From assembly GCF_900700375.1 (NCBI RefSeq), contig NC_041719.1, positions 8,380,234 through 8,444,233 on the forward strand: a DNA stretch of 64,000 nt, read 5' to 3'. Of this stretch, positions 48,536 to 60,770 are shown piece after piece (the first letter of the stretch is position 1; every line of letters begins with the position of its first letter). The notes beneath the pieces are model-generated. The model did not search any database. It was not told where the DNA came from and saw only the letters and a list, made by a program, of their open reading frames with translations. The stretch is from Denticeps clupeoides (lineage: Eukaryota > Chordata > Actinopteri > Clupeiformes > Denticipitidae). The translations under genes were made by a program, and so were the position numbers.

Positions 48536-50149
48536 ATTTATTACAATTATTTATCTTTTTTTCCCCAAGATGCAGTAGTTTGTTTCTCTTTATCTCATAG
48601 ATAGCTCCCATACATGACACCGTATCTTTTCAAAGATGTAAATAATGTTATCAAAATAATCTTAAATTTTCCAAAACTCACAATTTTTTATTCTTATATT
48701 TTTTACAATCCACCCTGAATATCAAGGCTGCAGGAACAAAATAATGCAAACAAAACTATTGATGTGGGATTTTTACAGCTGTACCAAAAAAAATAAAATA
48801 AAACAAAAGGATCTTAAATCTGTGATAAAGCTTCTACACCCTATCAGTGGGGAAAAAAGTACAAAAAAAAAACAAACAAAAAAAAACATAATTTACAAAA
48901 GCAGTCCCTCATGAAACAATCTCTGAAATATGGTGTTACACCTTAAGACCAGCAGCAGAAACAATTTACAGCGGAATCACATTTGTCTGAGCAACCAGTC
49001 ATTTCTGCCATTTTCAGAGAAGTGTTGGAAGAACTTGATAAGAACAGAGATGCCCTTGTGATGGAAAGCCGAGTGGTGAGATATATCCTTTTTTTTTTTT
49101 TTTTTAACCAATTTTTTTCTGCTGATAAGCCCTTACTGGCAACATTCAAACACTGTGGAAATTCGTGAATGTGCTTCAAAACTGGGTGGCAGGAACGCTC
49201 GTGTTCACACCGTAGAAAAAGACACTTTTACAAGCTCACCACAGGAGACGCTTATCAAGAACTTGAAACGTTCTACTGGAGCACAAGTATCTAAAGAAAG
49301 AAGAGGACATGTTGTGTGCTTTAATTATGAATCATAACAAACAATATCGTAAGATGTACATATTCATAGTGATACTATCACTGAAGATCGCTCGCTCAGA
49401 TTGACGATCAAGCATTTTCACCCTCATAAGACCAGTCAGAAAAATCCAAATTCAGGTCTTAAAGATATCCCACGAGTGCTACGTTCAGGGTAACGTCCAT
49501 TTCGAAGGATACCCAATGCCTGACCATGAAAATCATCTGAGGAAGGGGTTCTATAGGACCACAATTTACATTCAAACCAGATTCTTGCCATTTGATTCAG
49601 AAGCTCCTATTCTTGACAGTTTACAAAGGGTTTATTTCTTGATGTGTTAGCTTTGCACTGCTGCAGAGATGACAGACTTGTGTTCCTTGAGGGACTGGGA
49701 GCAGCGTCAAGAGAAACGGCTCACAATGATTGTTTCATTTCAACACTAATGCTATGAATTGTTTTCGCAAAAAAGGTGTCAAAGCCATTTTTCAGAACAT
49801 TCGGATGAAGTCATTTTCATGTTAAATCAAGATTATAGTCGCTGTTATCGTGAGTTAGTCTGTTCTCCCAAAGCAAAAAAAAACAAAAAAAAAAAACTGG
49901 TGTGTGGCTCTCCATTAACAGTTGTAAAGTTCCAGGAAAAGGAGAAATGAACAACAAAACGTAAAAGGAGGGAGGGACAAAATCAAAATGAGGGAGTGGA
50001 AATGCCCATGAGGCTACCATTCCATGTTTTCGCTCTGTCTGGAATATGATTGATGTCCCTTGCGAATGAATCATTATTCTTTAAATAAACAGTGTAATGA
50101 AGGAGAAAAATCTGATATTGACTGGGAGGAAAAGGTGTTTAAAGCCACG
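48536..50149 (-). other. gpbp1l1: Probable long 3' UTR of gpbp1l1
   Basis: Non-coding AT-rich sequence with several A-rich runs follows the stop codon. A minus-strand AATAAA-like signal occurs near 48536-48541. If that signal is used, the 3' UTR is about 1.6 kb and ends only about 300 bases before the ccdc17 start codon on the same strand. Short open frames here look non-coding. Confidence 0.45.
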
Positions 50150-53100
50150 TTAGGTATCTTCGTCATCAGAGGTCTGGCTGCTGCTGGTCTCCGACTCAGA
50201 ACCTTCCTGCAGGCCAGCCTCCACTGGGTTTCTCCAGGGCATGGTCAAGGCTACCCCACAGGTTCGCACCAGCACCCCATTCCTCCCCAGTCCATTCTTC
50301 TTCAGCTGCATGCAAAACACACCAAAGAGGCAAACAATGACTATAAAGCACTTCCTAAAATTCTCTGCAGCAGTTTGTGAATCTCAATGAAAACAAGTCG
50401 TACCTGTTCAGTTTTAGCCTGAAACTCCTTAAGTTCATCTTCAGTGAGGGGCTGGAAGTTGTCATCATTCTCGGGGTACTCCTGCCAGCCCATGGCCTTC
50501 AGTAATCTGTCAAGGCAAAGATTGCAGATTACTTCTAAGCATTAAAAACAAAGTGAGCCTGCAGATTAATGAAACCAATAGCATTGAAGTGACTCCATGC
50601 ACAAGTGTGTATGTTGAAAGTGAATCACCTGTGTTCTGCTTCCAAAGAGCTGGACCAGTGCTCTGTGTCTGAATCACTGAGGGAGTGAGAGATTCCATTC
50701 TCATGGCCCTCACTATACTCCTTGGGTTCTGGGGTGCTACCCTCACCCTAAAATAAAGAGGGAAAAAAAAAAAAAGCATTATAAATGAATAGAACAATTT
50801 GATTATATTTGAAAGATTACAGATCTTTCAGTTAAGTAATAAGTGTTGATCTGTGTGTGTGCATTCCATAATTAAGTGAAGTGAAAGGATTGTCATTATG
50901 AAACATTGCAGCACAGCACACAGTTGACACAATGAAATGTGTCCTCTGCTTTTTACCATCGCCCTCAGTGAGCAGTGGGCAGCCATGACAGGCGCCCAAG
51001 GAGCAGTGTGTGGGGACAGTGCTTAGCTCATTGGCTCGGGATTCGAACCCACAACCTTCTGATTACGGGGCCTCTTCCTTAACCACTAGGCCACCAATGC
51101 AATACCCACCACTGGGTATTAGATGAGCATTTGTTAGTTTTTAGACAATATCAATAAACGAGTATTACATATAACACAGGACCAAATTTAGAGCTTTACC
51201 TCTGCACAGACTCCAGGGCTGTGGCAGCTGCTCACCTCTCCGTTCCTCTCATCCTTCAGGCCTCGCAGGAACTCACTCTTTCGGTCGGTGCTGCGACGCA
51301 TGAGCTTGAGGCGGGGTGGGGTGATGTCAATGGGTGGGGTTATGCTGGAGGGAGGCTGGTGGAGAACAACAGCGAGAAAGGTCTTAAGCAGATAGCCAAC
51401 TTAGCACACATAGCCTTCAAATTATTATAGCCTTGAGAATTACATATATTTAAATATCATGAAGATGCCATATGTAAGATTTTTGTACCAGAAGAATTAA
51501 AATCATCATATGGGTGGCAGAATTGAAATGACTCAGTATAACCCCTCCTTCTGGATAATCAGAGACCAGCATATTGGCGGAAAAAACGCCAAACTGACAA
51601 CATCACTGACCAAATAAATAATGACCTTAACCACGTGTGTGTCTGTATTCAATGCAGGCAGTGATAACTAAACCAAAAGCTGCACTATTCAAACTGTGCT
51701 AGCAGGTTAACATCCTGATTTTTTTTTGTGCATTTACAAAACAAAACGCAAAGACATTGCATATTCAAGATGTTTAACAGCTTGCAATATTGATGAGTAC
51801 AACTGTGCATAGATAATAGATTTAAAACATTTAACAGAAAAACATAATACAGTATAAACAGCAGAAGGCTGAACAGTTTCTTCCTTCTATTACCTTGCTG
51901 GCCTGAATGCTCACCTCCTTCGGGGCAATATGGACAGGGACACTGACAGGGGTTAGAGGTTTGGTCACAGAGACAGGGCTGGTGAAGGCTGAGTCCCGAC
52001 CAGAGAAATGCAAACCCGTTTTAGTTTCCCTTATGCTGGGTTTCCATGGACCAGTCTGCTGGAAGAAAATAACGAACGCAAAAATTCACTTTTTAATTCA
52101 CGTTTAATCTGTGCAATGAAGCACCACATCAGAACTTTGCCTTACCTTAATCGGCGCAGTAGCAGGCTTGGGGACAAGATTCTTGTACATGCTGGGCCCA
52201 GCAATGGATACTTTGGTGCCGTTGGTCGGCATGGGGCCAGTGCTAGAAAAGCCAGCAGAAGACGCAACATTCTGGTCTTCCTTTGACACCTTCTTTATTA
52301 CCACCATCTTTGACATCGCTTGCTTGGCACTGGGGGGATTCTCTGCCAGTCACAAGAGCATTTAAAAAAAGTTAAGCTGGTAGGTGGCTGCCAAAAAGAT
52401 CAGTTAATAATAGTCAGAAGACAAGAATCATTATCTGAAAGGTCCCATGAACTACTCGAAGCTTTTAAAATAGCATCATAGGAAAACATTTTCAGCTTTC
52501 CATACCCCATACTCCAGCAGGGGTCCCCACAGCACGAGCCTGGCTCACTGGCTTTCCGGTTGTCTCTGGATTCAGGGATGGCTAGAGGAGGAGAGAGGGA
52601 GGGGAACGAATAAATAAATAAATAAATACATAAATACACAGCTATTAACTGGATATTGTCTTTGGTTATGATTAATATTATAGGCCATTAAATTAGATGC
52701 CTTCACTTTATATTAACGGAACTACTCACAAAATCCTCTTCGACAAACTTGAGCTTGTCCTCACTCCGCTCCTCATCAGAGAACCTGTCCTGGAAGGAGC
52801 CTCCCTTACGGGGGTGGAAATTGCCATTGCGCTGCCTGTGTCCTCCCTGCCTGTCACCACTTCGCTTATTGTGGCGACCTTGATGGTGATGGTGACCCTC
52901 TTGGCTCCGAGAGCTGCCATGCCAGTTGGGCGTCTCCTTCCACCCAGACCCAGTGCCCAGCCCACCCTGACTGCCCTTTGCCACGCCAGAGTCCACAGAG
53001 TCATGCCTTAGTAGAGAGGGCTGCTGCCACCCATCACCTAGAGAGCAGAAAACTGAGAATCAATACAACTAAAATGAAAATATGCACTTAACAGCTTCAC

Positions 53101-53497
53101 ACGAATGACAACATTTTTCTTGACAAAATAATTCAATAAACTAATACTACCAGAAGGTGCTCTCAGAGGGTCGTTGTTAAAAAAACCATCAGAGGAGTTG
53201 TGCCTACGGCGGTTCACTCCAGGCCGGCTGTCTCCGCGGGGGAAGTGCTCTCCATGCTTCTCAAGGTTGGCTGCAGGGGACTGACGGGCAAAAACATAAT
53301 TTATAAAAAATAAAAGAATAAAATAGTGGCAAGTAGTCCAATACACACTCACACATACACACACAATACAACTACCGCAGATCGACCACTTTCATGATGA
53401 CTCTTACAATATAAAGGCTATATGAATAGAGGCTCACCTTGGCAGGCTGAGGCGTGGAGAAGTTAAGCCAGGCAGGAACAAAGTCATGCTGCGCCAT
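50150..53497 (-). CDS. gpbp1l1: GPBP1L1, GC-rich promoter-binding protein 1-like 1 (vasculin-like)
   Basis: Putative nuclear transcription regulator of the vasculin family. Coding exons (minus): 53497-53438, 53280-53151, 53037-52730, 52581-52506, 52342-52146, 52055-51915, 51355-51200, 50747-50629, 50506-50404 and 50305-50150. All phases agree; 481 residues against 474 in human. It starts MAQHDFVPAWLNFSTPQPAK, nearly identical to the human start as recalled. Conserved blocks are NRRRHNSSDGFFNNDPLR, MVVIKKVSKED, MYKNLVPKP, DSAFTSPVSVTKP, STDRKSEFL, LLKAMGWQEYPENDDN and LTEDELKEF. The last exon ends in an acidic Ser-rich tail (SETSSSQTSDDED). In exon 7 an earlier donor after 51236 would drop 12 codons, so two isoforms are possible. 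The ATG exon extends to 53552 at a strong acceptor, so upstream exons are untranslated. Confidence 0.96.
50876..51099 (-). repeat. SINE-B copy
   Basis: Near full length in reverse orientation, with GGGATTCGAACCC and CCTTAACCACTAGGCCACC. It lies in a gpbp1l1 intron. Confidence 0.8.
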
Positions 53498-53552
53498 TTA
53501 GGTCCAGTGTCTCCAGTCAGTGGATCGAGGCATCAAACCTCATGGCCAGGAT

Positions 53553-55230
53553 CTGACAAAACACAAGACAACTCATTATGGAGGCAATATGAACACTTAA
53601 ATTCAAATTAGCAAAATCGATCTAAACCAATCCAGCATAGCTCCATGCCTCTAATTAAAATGATTACTTTCATTCTCATTTGCAGAATTGAATGAAGCAG
53701 TGGCCTGATATAATGTGGAGGGCACCACCAGATGCATATAAAACGGACACAGGCAATTGCAGAGAAAGTATTAACACAGCAACAAATATGTACAATTGTA
53801 ATTCGTAATTAGTTTAGTTTTGACCAGTCACAGCTCCATAATAACATTCATATTTATTTCATGATCACTTACCCCAGAGTCTTAGGCTCTGAACTCCAGT
53901 GACCTTCCTCTCGCTCCGTTTGTGCTTCTGTCTCTGCTGCAGGCTGATCTGGACCCACTCAAGATGCTTTTTTTTGGCAAAAGCAACCTACAGGTCAGGA
54001 GTATCTGCAGCTGCTGCCACAGGAAAGTTCCAGTTTCCAGGATGGTGCAGTGGATAAAGGCCTAGCGTCTTCAACAAAAAGGTCAAACAAGTGCCAAACA
54101 AGAAGGTCCACTAAGAGCAAGTTGTTCTGGTGCAGTATGGTGAGTGGCGAAGGTAGAGCGACTGATATGGCTAAAAGTTGACTGCTTGTTCTTCCTGATC
54201 AGCCTCAAACTTGGAGAGAGGCTGATGTTTGCGAGCATGCAGGTTGATGTTGGGGATTTTCTACAGGTTCAGCAAGTCAAAGCTGGGAACTCTGGAAGGC
54301 TGTGGAAGCAGCACAATGTGCCTGCTTTGACACTTCTGCTGCTTCTCTACGAATTCATTTTTGTTGTACGCAGACAAGCACAGAAAACCAACCGGTGGAG
54401 GTGTACCACACAGAACCTTTAGTGGAGTCTAGCGGGGATCCTATGCTCACCTCATCAAAACAGGTGGGGTGTTCCGTTTGAATAAAAGTGAGATGCTGAA
54501 GAGTCACATCACAAGAGCAAAAATAGTTTATCGTTATGGCATGACAAGCATTGTGTCGGGACAGGCAGTGAAAAAGAACAACTCAAAACATTGCAACTTG
54601 AAACGTCCAGACATATCTTCATAAGTACATGTTGCTCGCCGTCAGATCAGTTCGGAAGAACTTTTACGTCTGGTTCTCCAAATAGTCCAGGAGTATTACG
54701 TTCTGATTCCCCAAAACTTGACAGATAATCCAGTTCATTAATTCAGCGCAATCTTCATAAAGCGCTAAGTTCGCTTTTTTGGTGAGAAATATGCCTATGA
54801 CTGATGCAGGGTTTTGAAGACTTCCCCATGCAGTGCTAAGTCCTCGAGTCCTCTGAAAAAACTGCGTAGCATCCAAAAAAAAAAAAAAAAAAAAAGTTTT
54901 AATCCAGGTTTAGCGGTGGAAAAAAAAAGAAAGAAAGAAGAAGAAAAAAAAAAAAGATATATATATATATACCCAAAACCACTGGATGTGCCTGTTCAAA
55001 AAATGCAACAAATACGACTCGTGCTGCTGTAGGATTCACACGCCAATTCCGCAGACCAACTAGAAAGAAAGAAACAAAAGCAAGAATATAAAAAACAAGA
55101 GCCTTCCTTTTCATTCCTGTCGTGGCAGACAGAGAGTAAAGGGTGCTTTGCACCGATTAAATATGCGTTTACCGGTGTGAACTGCTAGCAGCGGTAATAT
55201 TCATGTAAACATTATTTTTTTTGACAAGCT
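53553..55230 (-). other. 5' untranslated region and first introns of gpbp1l1
   Basis: No coding exon was recognised upstream of the ATG exon. The stretch probably includes one or more untranslated exons, but I could not fix their limits. It has a poly-A run near 54876 and a GA-rich, (AT)n patch near 54920-54970. Confidence 0.35.
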
Positions 55231-56350
55231 AATATTGAAACAACCACCTGACGGTAGCCGCGCAAGGCTAACGGGAACACAGTCTCGCCGCGTGTCTAAC
55301 GTTGACTTTTCCCCCCCTCATGCAAAAAAAATAAAAATAAAATAAGATAAAGTTGACGACTTGATGGGCAGCTAACGTGCCGTCAGTCACCCGCAAGTCG
55401 CGTCGGCGCTAATTCGCTTTTCAATTAACAAACGTTAATTACACGCAGCCAGGAGCTTTCCGCTGGACAACAGGAATAAGAAAAAACGAGCGAAGGACCG
55501 ACGACGGGATGCACTTGTTCGCCGTTCCGTCAGCGGGAGCGCGAACTTTGCGTTTAAAAGAAGTTAGCGCGGACGAGCAAACTTCCGAGGCGCTAGTCGC
55601 AAGTAGCTCGCGTTAGCACGGAGCTGCGGCTAAGCAGCGTCCTTGGTGGGTCGAAACAAAAACGCTGGACACTCGATTCTGAAGAGCTCGTTGAAAACAT
55701 CCACGTTTGTTAGCCAACGCCGAGTGAAAAGAAAAATACGCCGTAACTTTATGGACTTTTTTTTTACCCCCCACCTGCGCTGTGGCTAACTAGCTAACGG
55801 TAAATAGAGCATCTCTAACATTAGCGGGCCATTCGACTTGCTAACTTACCCCTCGTAGCCCCTTAAGTAAGCGTCTCCTATAAAGAGGGCGTTATCGGCA
55901 ATAGCCAAGTAAAACAAACTATCGCACTGCCGACGCGTAAAAAAAATCAAGCAAGTCACGGCGCGAAATAATTAGTTACTTTATTTTTTTTTTCCTCTGG
56001 CACACTCGCGGTTCGGCGCTAGCCTCCGCAAAATGGCTGCCTAGCAGCACCACAGCCACACTGGCAGAGAGGGGATAAATGCCTCGATGCAAACATACCT
56101 CGGTACTCGGCCGTCCCGCGCAGGAAGAAAACGCAAGTGCCACCATGTCGACGCGAACCGAACTGCGTCAGCTTGTGAGCGTCCTCCGGGAAGAGCGGGC
56201 TTACTCGGGGGATTAAAAAAAAAATTTTTTTATTTGTTTGGGTTCCGAGATCGCGTTCGCTCCGACTTTCCAGTCAGCCAGTCTGCGCTGTTCCTGTCTA
56301 CTTCTGCCCAGACGCGCTAATCGATCGCAGAGCGACACGGACGCATCACA
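55230..56350 (-). promoter_or_regulatory. gpbp1l1: CpG-island promoter of gpbp1l1
   Basis: CpG-rich sequence rich in GCTA/TTAGC-type words. A minus-strand donor AG|GTATGT follows 56099, which suits an untranslated first exon at about 56330-56099. No TATA box is seen. Confidence 0.5.
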
Positions 56351-56494
56351 ACACTCCCTCGCATCGGCGCTGTTTTTATTCTGTTGTTTGGGGCCATCAG
56401 AAATAACACGCTTGTAAAAAAAAAAAAAAAAAAGTATAAGTCTCTCATAAAAGGAAACCGTTTTGAACAACGATGTTCCGTCTTTTGAAATGAA

Positions 56495-56555
56495 TTTTAT
56501 ATATATATATATATCTATATATCTATATATATCTATATCTATATATATATATATT
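56495..56555. repeat. Mixed (AT)n/(ATCT)n array
   Basis: Alternating AT with interspersed ATCTAT units, just outside the gpbp1l1 CpG island. It could form cruciform or hairpin structure. Confidence 0.85.
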
Positions 56556-57272
56556 TGAATTATTTCGTAACCTTCCATTTACACTTCACCATTATCAATT
56601 CTACTGAATGGATTTCACGTCATCTTAAATCGAATCATAATGACGAAATAATACGTACAGTAAGAAATGACCTTAAATACAAAAGTACATTTTATTAGAT
56701 AACACCAGTTTAAAATAATTCATGCCAGCAGAGCTCAAGTCCGCAGTTGGTTTGCTTCCTACATTGAAAGACGAACGCTGGACCTCCATCGACCCAAAGA
56801 AAACACAGAACGCGTTAGGATGACGTTAAAGTTCTGCTCGGTGTGCACACTGCCACAATAATACGAAATAATGCAACAAAAAAGGAGTTAAAATCCAGTA
56901 ATTTAATAATTTGATTAATTGCAGCATAACTTCAATTTGACGGCAGGATAAATATTTATATTAAAGCAGCAATCAAATGGCACGAAAAGTGATCTGATAA
57001 GACCGGAACCCTCTGCGTTGGCACCTTGTGTTAGCCGGAAGGTTAGTGTGCGCACCGCTACGGCGCCCCTGTTCTCCTTCAAGGCGTCTGACAGCGTCGT
57101 CGTGTGGCGCGCAAGCCTGGTGACGCTCTTCGCCAGAAAGTGAGACCGTAGCTGACTGTCAGGAAAGACGCGTGTCGCCGTGGCTAACTTCATGGCTAAC
57201 GTGCTTTCGAGGGTCAGAAGTCGTTAATTGTTCGGCTTTTCTTTTTGCTCTTTGACCGATTTGCAGAACGAC

Positions 57273-58770
57273 ATGCTGTCTGCTGTGGTCAGAAGACACG
57301 TTCTGGCCGGCTGTACGGTAGGCCCAGCGTAGACGTTTAATCCCCCCTTTTCTTTTTGAGTGTGATCAACATGACCTACGTGCAAGGTGGCAGGTTACAC
57401 AAATAGTTAAGCTATTGTAGTACTTTCGTTTACAGCATTTATCAGACGCCCTTATCCAGAACGACTTACAATCAGCAGTTACAGGGACAGTAAGCAACTT
57501 AGGGTTAAGTGTCTTGCTCAGGGACACAATGGTAGTAAGTGGGGTTTGAACCATAGGCGAGTGTGTTACCCACTAGGCTAGTACCGACCACTTTTCAAGA
57601 AACTGTTGCAGAGGGCAGGAACACAAGTGATATTTGTCTTAATTAACGATGTATAGTACATCGTGTTTTCTTTATTTCCAAGACCATCAAAACTATGAAT
57701 GAACACATGTGGATTTATGCACTTAACCAATAAAGGGGAAATAACTGAAAACATGTTTTATATTCTAGTTTCTTCAAAATAGCCGCCCTTTGCTCTGATT
57801 ACTGCTTTGCACACTCTTGGCATTCTCTTGATGAGCTTCAAGAGGTCGTCACCTGAAATGGTTTTCCAACAGTCTTGAAGGAGTTCCCAGAGGTGTCACT
57901 CTGCGGTCCAGCTCACCCCAAACCATCTTGATTGGGTTCAGGTCCGGTGACTGTGGAGGTCAGGTCTCCCCTTTTTGTTAAGTACATAACTCCACATGTG
58001 TTCATTCATAGTTTTGATGCCTTCAGTGAGAATCTACCAATGTAAATGGTCGTGTATTGGCCTGTATTGTAAATGTTCCTTTTTGCCTAACCTTACAGAG
58101 TGTGCAGCGGGCCAACCTGTGGAAAATGCCAGAGAGGTCAGCCTTCCCAGGCGGTTTTTGTGGCTTGTTCCCCCAGAGACCATCATCGGCTTCAGTCTTC
58201 AGACTCCAGACATTTCACACCTCGGCGATGAGGCAGAAGAAGCGACATCCTGAGGAGCCACCCCCGCGAGACCTTGATTTGCTGCGCTATGACATGAGAG
58301 ACTTGAAGAACTCTCCAAAACCAGCCCTGTATCTAGGATTATCTGGCCTCGTGCCTTTGGTGTCAGCTCCCTTGTTTATGGCTGTGACCGAGGCCTACGT
58401 ACCTGAACTGGCGTTTGCACAGGTTGCATATGGAGCCTCTATTGTGTCTTTTCTCGGGGGGGCTCGATGGGGTTTTTCTATACCCGAGGGTAGTCCCGCC
58501 AAACCCGACTGGTTGAACCTGGCAAACAGTGTTGTGCCCTCTCTGATAGCGTGGGTAGCTTTGCTCTTCAACAGCATCACGCAATCAGCCACGGTGGTGA
58601 TCATTGGGCTCGGAGTTGCTCTGCATTATGATCTCTCTCTCCTGCCCACGTACCCCAGCTGGTTCAAAGCCCTGAGGTCTATTCTCACATTAGTTGCTGT
58701 CTTATCTTTGGGGTCTACCCTTATTATTAAGATAGTATATCCAGAGAAGACATACCTCACAGAAAAATGA
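57273..58770 (+). CDS. tmem69: TMEM69, multi-pass transmembrane protein (DUF3429 family)
   Basis: Exons 57273-57317 (MLSAVVRRHVLAGCT) and 58099-58770 (stop TGA) join in phase 0 to give 238 residues, against 247 in human. The first roughly 60 residues are basic and Ser/Arg-rich with few acidic residues, which fits a mitochondrial targeting sequence. They are followed by DLDLLRYDMRDLKNSPKPAL and about five hydrophobic segments: LYLGLSGLVPLVSAPLFMA, FAQVAYGASIVSFLGGARWG, SVVPSLIAWVALLF, ATVVIIGLGVALHYDL and SILTLVAVLSLGST. The GASIVSFLGGARWG motif is the DUF3429 signature. Family members occur from bacteria to vertebrates; the biochemical role is unknown. The intron carries a SINE-A copy and a Tc1-type element. 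A polyadenylation signal lies at 58802-58807. Confidence 0.93.
57429..57590 (-). repeat. SINE-A copy in the tmem69 intron, shortened
   Basis: Two small deletions, one in the body and one between the B box and the head. It lies about 70 bases upstream of the Tc1-type element in the same intron. Confidence 0.75.
57661..58069 (-). mobile_element. Tc1-type transposon, left end missing (third copy)
   Basis: Same family as at 24715 and 37662, with the left terminal repeat truncated. The right end is degraded (GGCCTGTATTG). It fills most of the tmem69 intron and ends 30 bases before the acceptor of exon 2 at 58099. Confidence 0.8.
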
Positions 58771-58801
58771 AGGCCAAGTGAAATTATAATGTTTCAGTGT
58801 A

Positions 58802-58807
58802 AATAAA
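58802..58807 (+). terminator. Polyadenylation signal of tmem69
   Basis: AATAAA about 32 bases past the stop codon, followed by a T-rich stretch. Confidence 0.6.
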
Positions 58808-58829
58808 CTTTTTTAAATCAATGACAATG

Positions 58830-60770
58830 AATTTATGAAATTCATGCACACTATGGAAAGAATGGAAACATTTCTTTGCAGGCTATAGCTGTAATGTATT
58901 CAGACATCAGAATCAAATTATTTTGTCACATTAATTCTACATTGAAAGCAGTCACACACTGTGGAATTTATCTAGCCTCCTAGTTTAAAATGTTGAACAC
59001 TATGGGTTGCTTTTCATGTTCATGGATTAAGCCTAGTTCTAAATGACCAAACAATTAACAACTTTTTTTACATTTAATGTTTCTTTTAGTTTAGGACTAG
59101 GTTTAATCTATGAATGGGAAATTGACCAATATATAAAAATTTGGGCTGGTAGTACAGCCCAAAAAAAAGTTTGGCTAGATCGACCTTTGGTACATAACTG
59201 GACACTGACTATGTGTGCATGTTACTGAATAAATATGAACATATGCCAACTGCTAAACTGAGCAATTATATTTTCTGCATTGCTGTAAGAATCCATTTGA
59301 TCTACATCTGTTGCTTATGTGGACAGTGAAAAGACAAGTCTGCATACATTCAGTACGGAAGAATAATAATGCTATCCATAATGTAGACTATTGTTTGTAC
59401 TCTGGTATCATATGAAATCTGAACAATCTACCAAGGCTAAAAAAAAGATGTCGAATTTTGCTGTAATTTTTCGAATCTTTCGTAAAGAAAGTGAGGGCTG
59501 TCTTGTATTTCTTGTATTTCTTGTATTTCTTCACACGTTCACGTTGTAGAACGGCGACATCTACTGTTGGAGTTCATTGCTTTTATGCTTTGTGTCAGAA
59601 TGTGACAATAATTAATTTTTTTATGGTACTCAGAAAACAATGATTACAATGATTAGTGTGTTATATCTCTTTAAGTAGAACTGCAAAATAGACCTGCAAA
59701 AATATTAACCATTTAAAAATATATAATTGACTTTAAGCAAGAAAAACTGGTAGGTGGCCAGACAACTAATTAAAATTATATTCGGGGCCAGGATAATTGC
59801 AATACAATTGTTTTAAATAATTTTGTATCCTGTCTGAACTAACCAGTATTTACCATTTAAAATGGTTCACTTAATACAGCAAGAAATCTCTCCCAAGATT
59901 AGCATTTACAAAGAGATGTGGCTAATAAGTACGATTTCATTACAAATGTATAGGTGATTCCAAAAATCTTGACTAATCAGTCTAATTAAAAGCTGCCCAA
60001 GTCTAAAAAGATTTCTCATATGTCCCACAAGGTGGCAGCAGCACATGGGTGTGTGTCTTGGATCCGATTGTTTCATCCACGTCCGATAGTTGATCGGCGC
60101 TGCTGACTCACGGTCTCGCTGCCCTCCGTTGCCTGCCGCAGTGATTCCGTTCTGCTCCTCTGCAGTCAGTCACGACTTGCCGTCTTACCTCTTTACGAAG
60201 TCAATTTTGGTCGGCCTTCAGGTGGCCCACCTCAGAAGGTATATACGTGTCCATATAAGGACACATGGGCGTGTCCTTTTTCGGCCACATGGAAGCCCTT
60301 CAACAGGAAAAGGGAAATGGCCACCTTTCTTCTAATTTAATGTAGTTTTAGGATGATTTACAGGCAGGCCGCTGGCGTTACATGAACTCAATAAGGCTGC
60401 AGCGGTACAACGAGGAGTGTTTGAAGTTATATAGATTAGAAGATTATCTTGTAACCTTATTGTCTGACGTATGTATTGAAACTACAACATCAAATTCAAA
60501 TTTTATTTGTCACATACACATATATGCAGTGAAATGCTTTTGCTATAGCGACTGCTATAGACCTCAGTATTGCAAATATTTAAGTAAACTAATATGCAAA
60601 TATTGCAAACAACCAAAAAACATAAAATATGTGTAACATAGTGAATTAAATTTTTTTTAGTCATAGTTTAGTCCTAGTGAACCAACATGGAACATGGAAG
60701 CACGTTGTAAATCGCTCTGGATTAGGGCGTCTGCCAAATGCCTTTAAATGTAAACGTAAATGAGCGTCTC
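58830..60770. other. AT-rich intergenic stretch between tmem69 and mast2
   Basis: In human, IPP lies at this position; here I see no Kelch or BTB coding sequence. A fragment at about 60488-60660 (TTTTATTTGTCACATACACA...TGCAGTGAAATGC) resembles a common fish interspersed-repeat tail. A SINE-type tail (AAATCGCTCTGGATTAGGGC...) occurs near 60706-60760. Nothing else is supportable. Confidence 0.45.
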
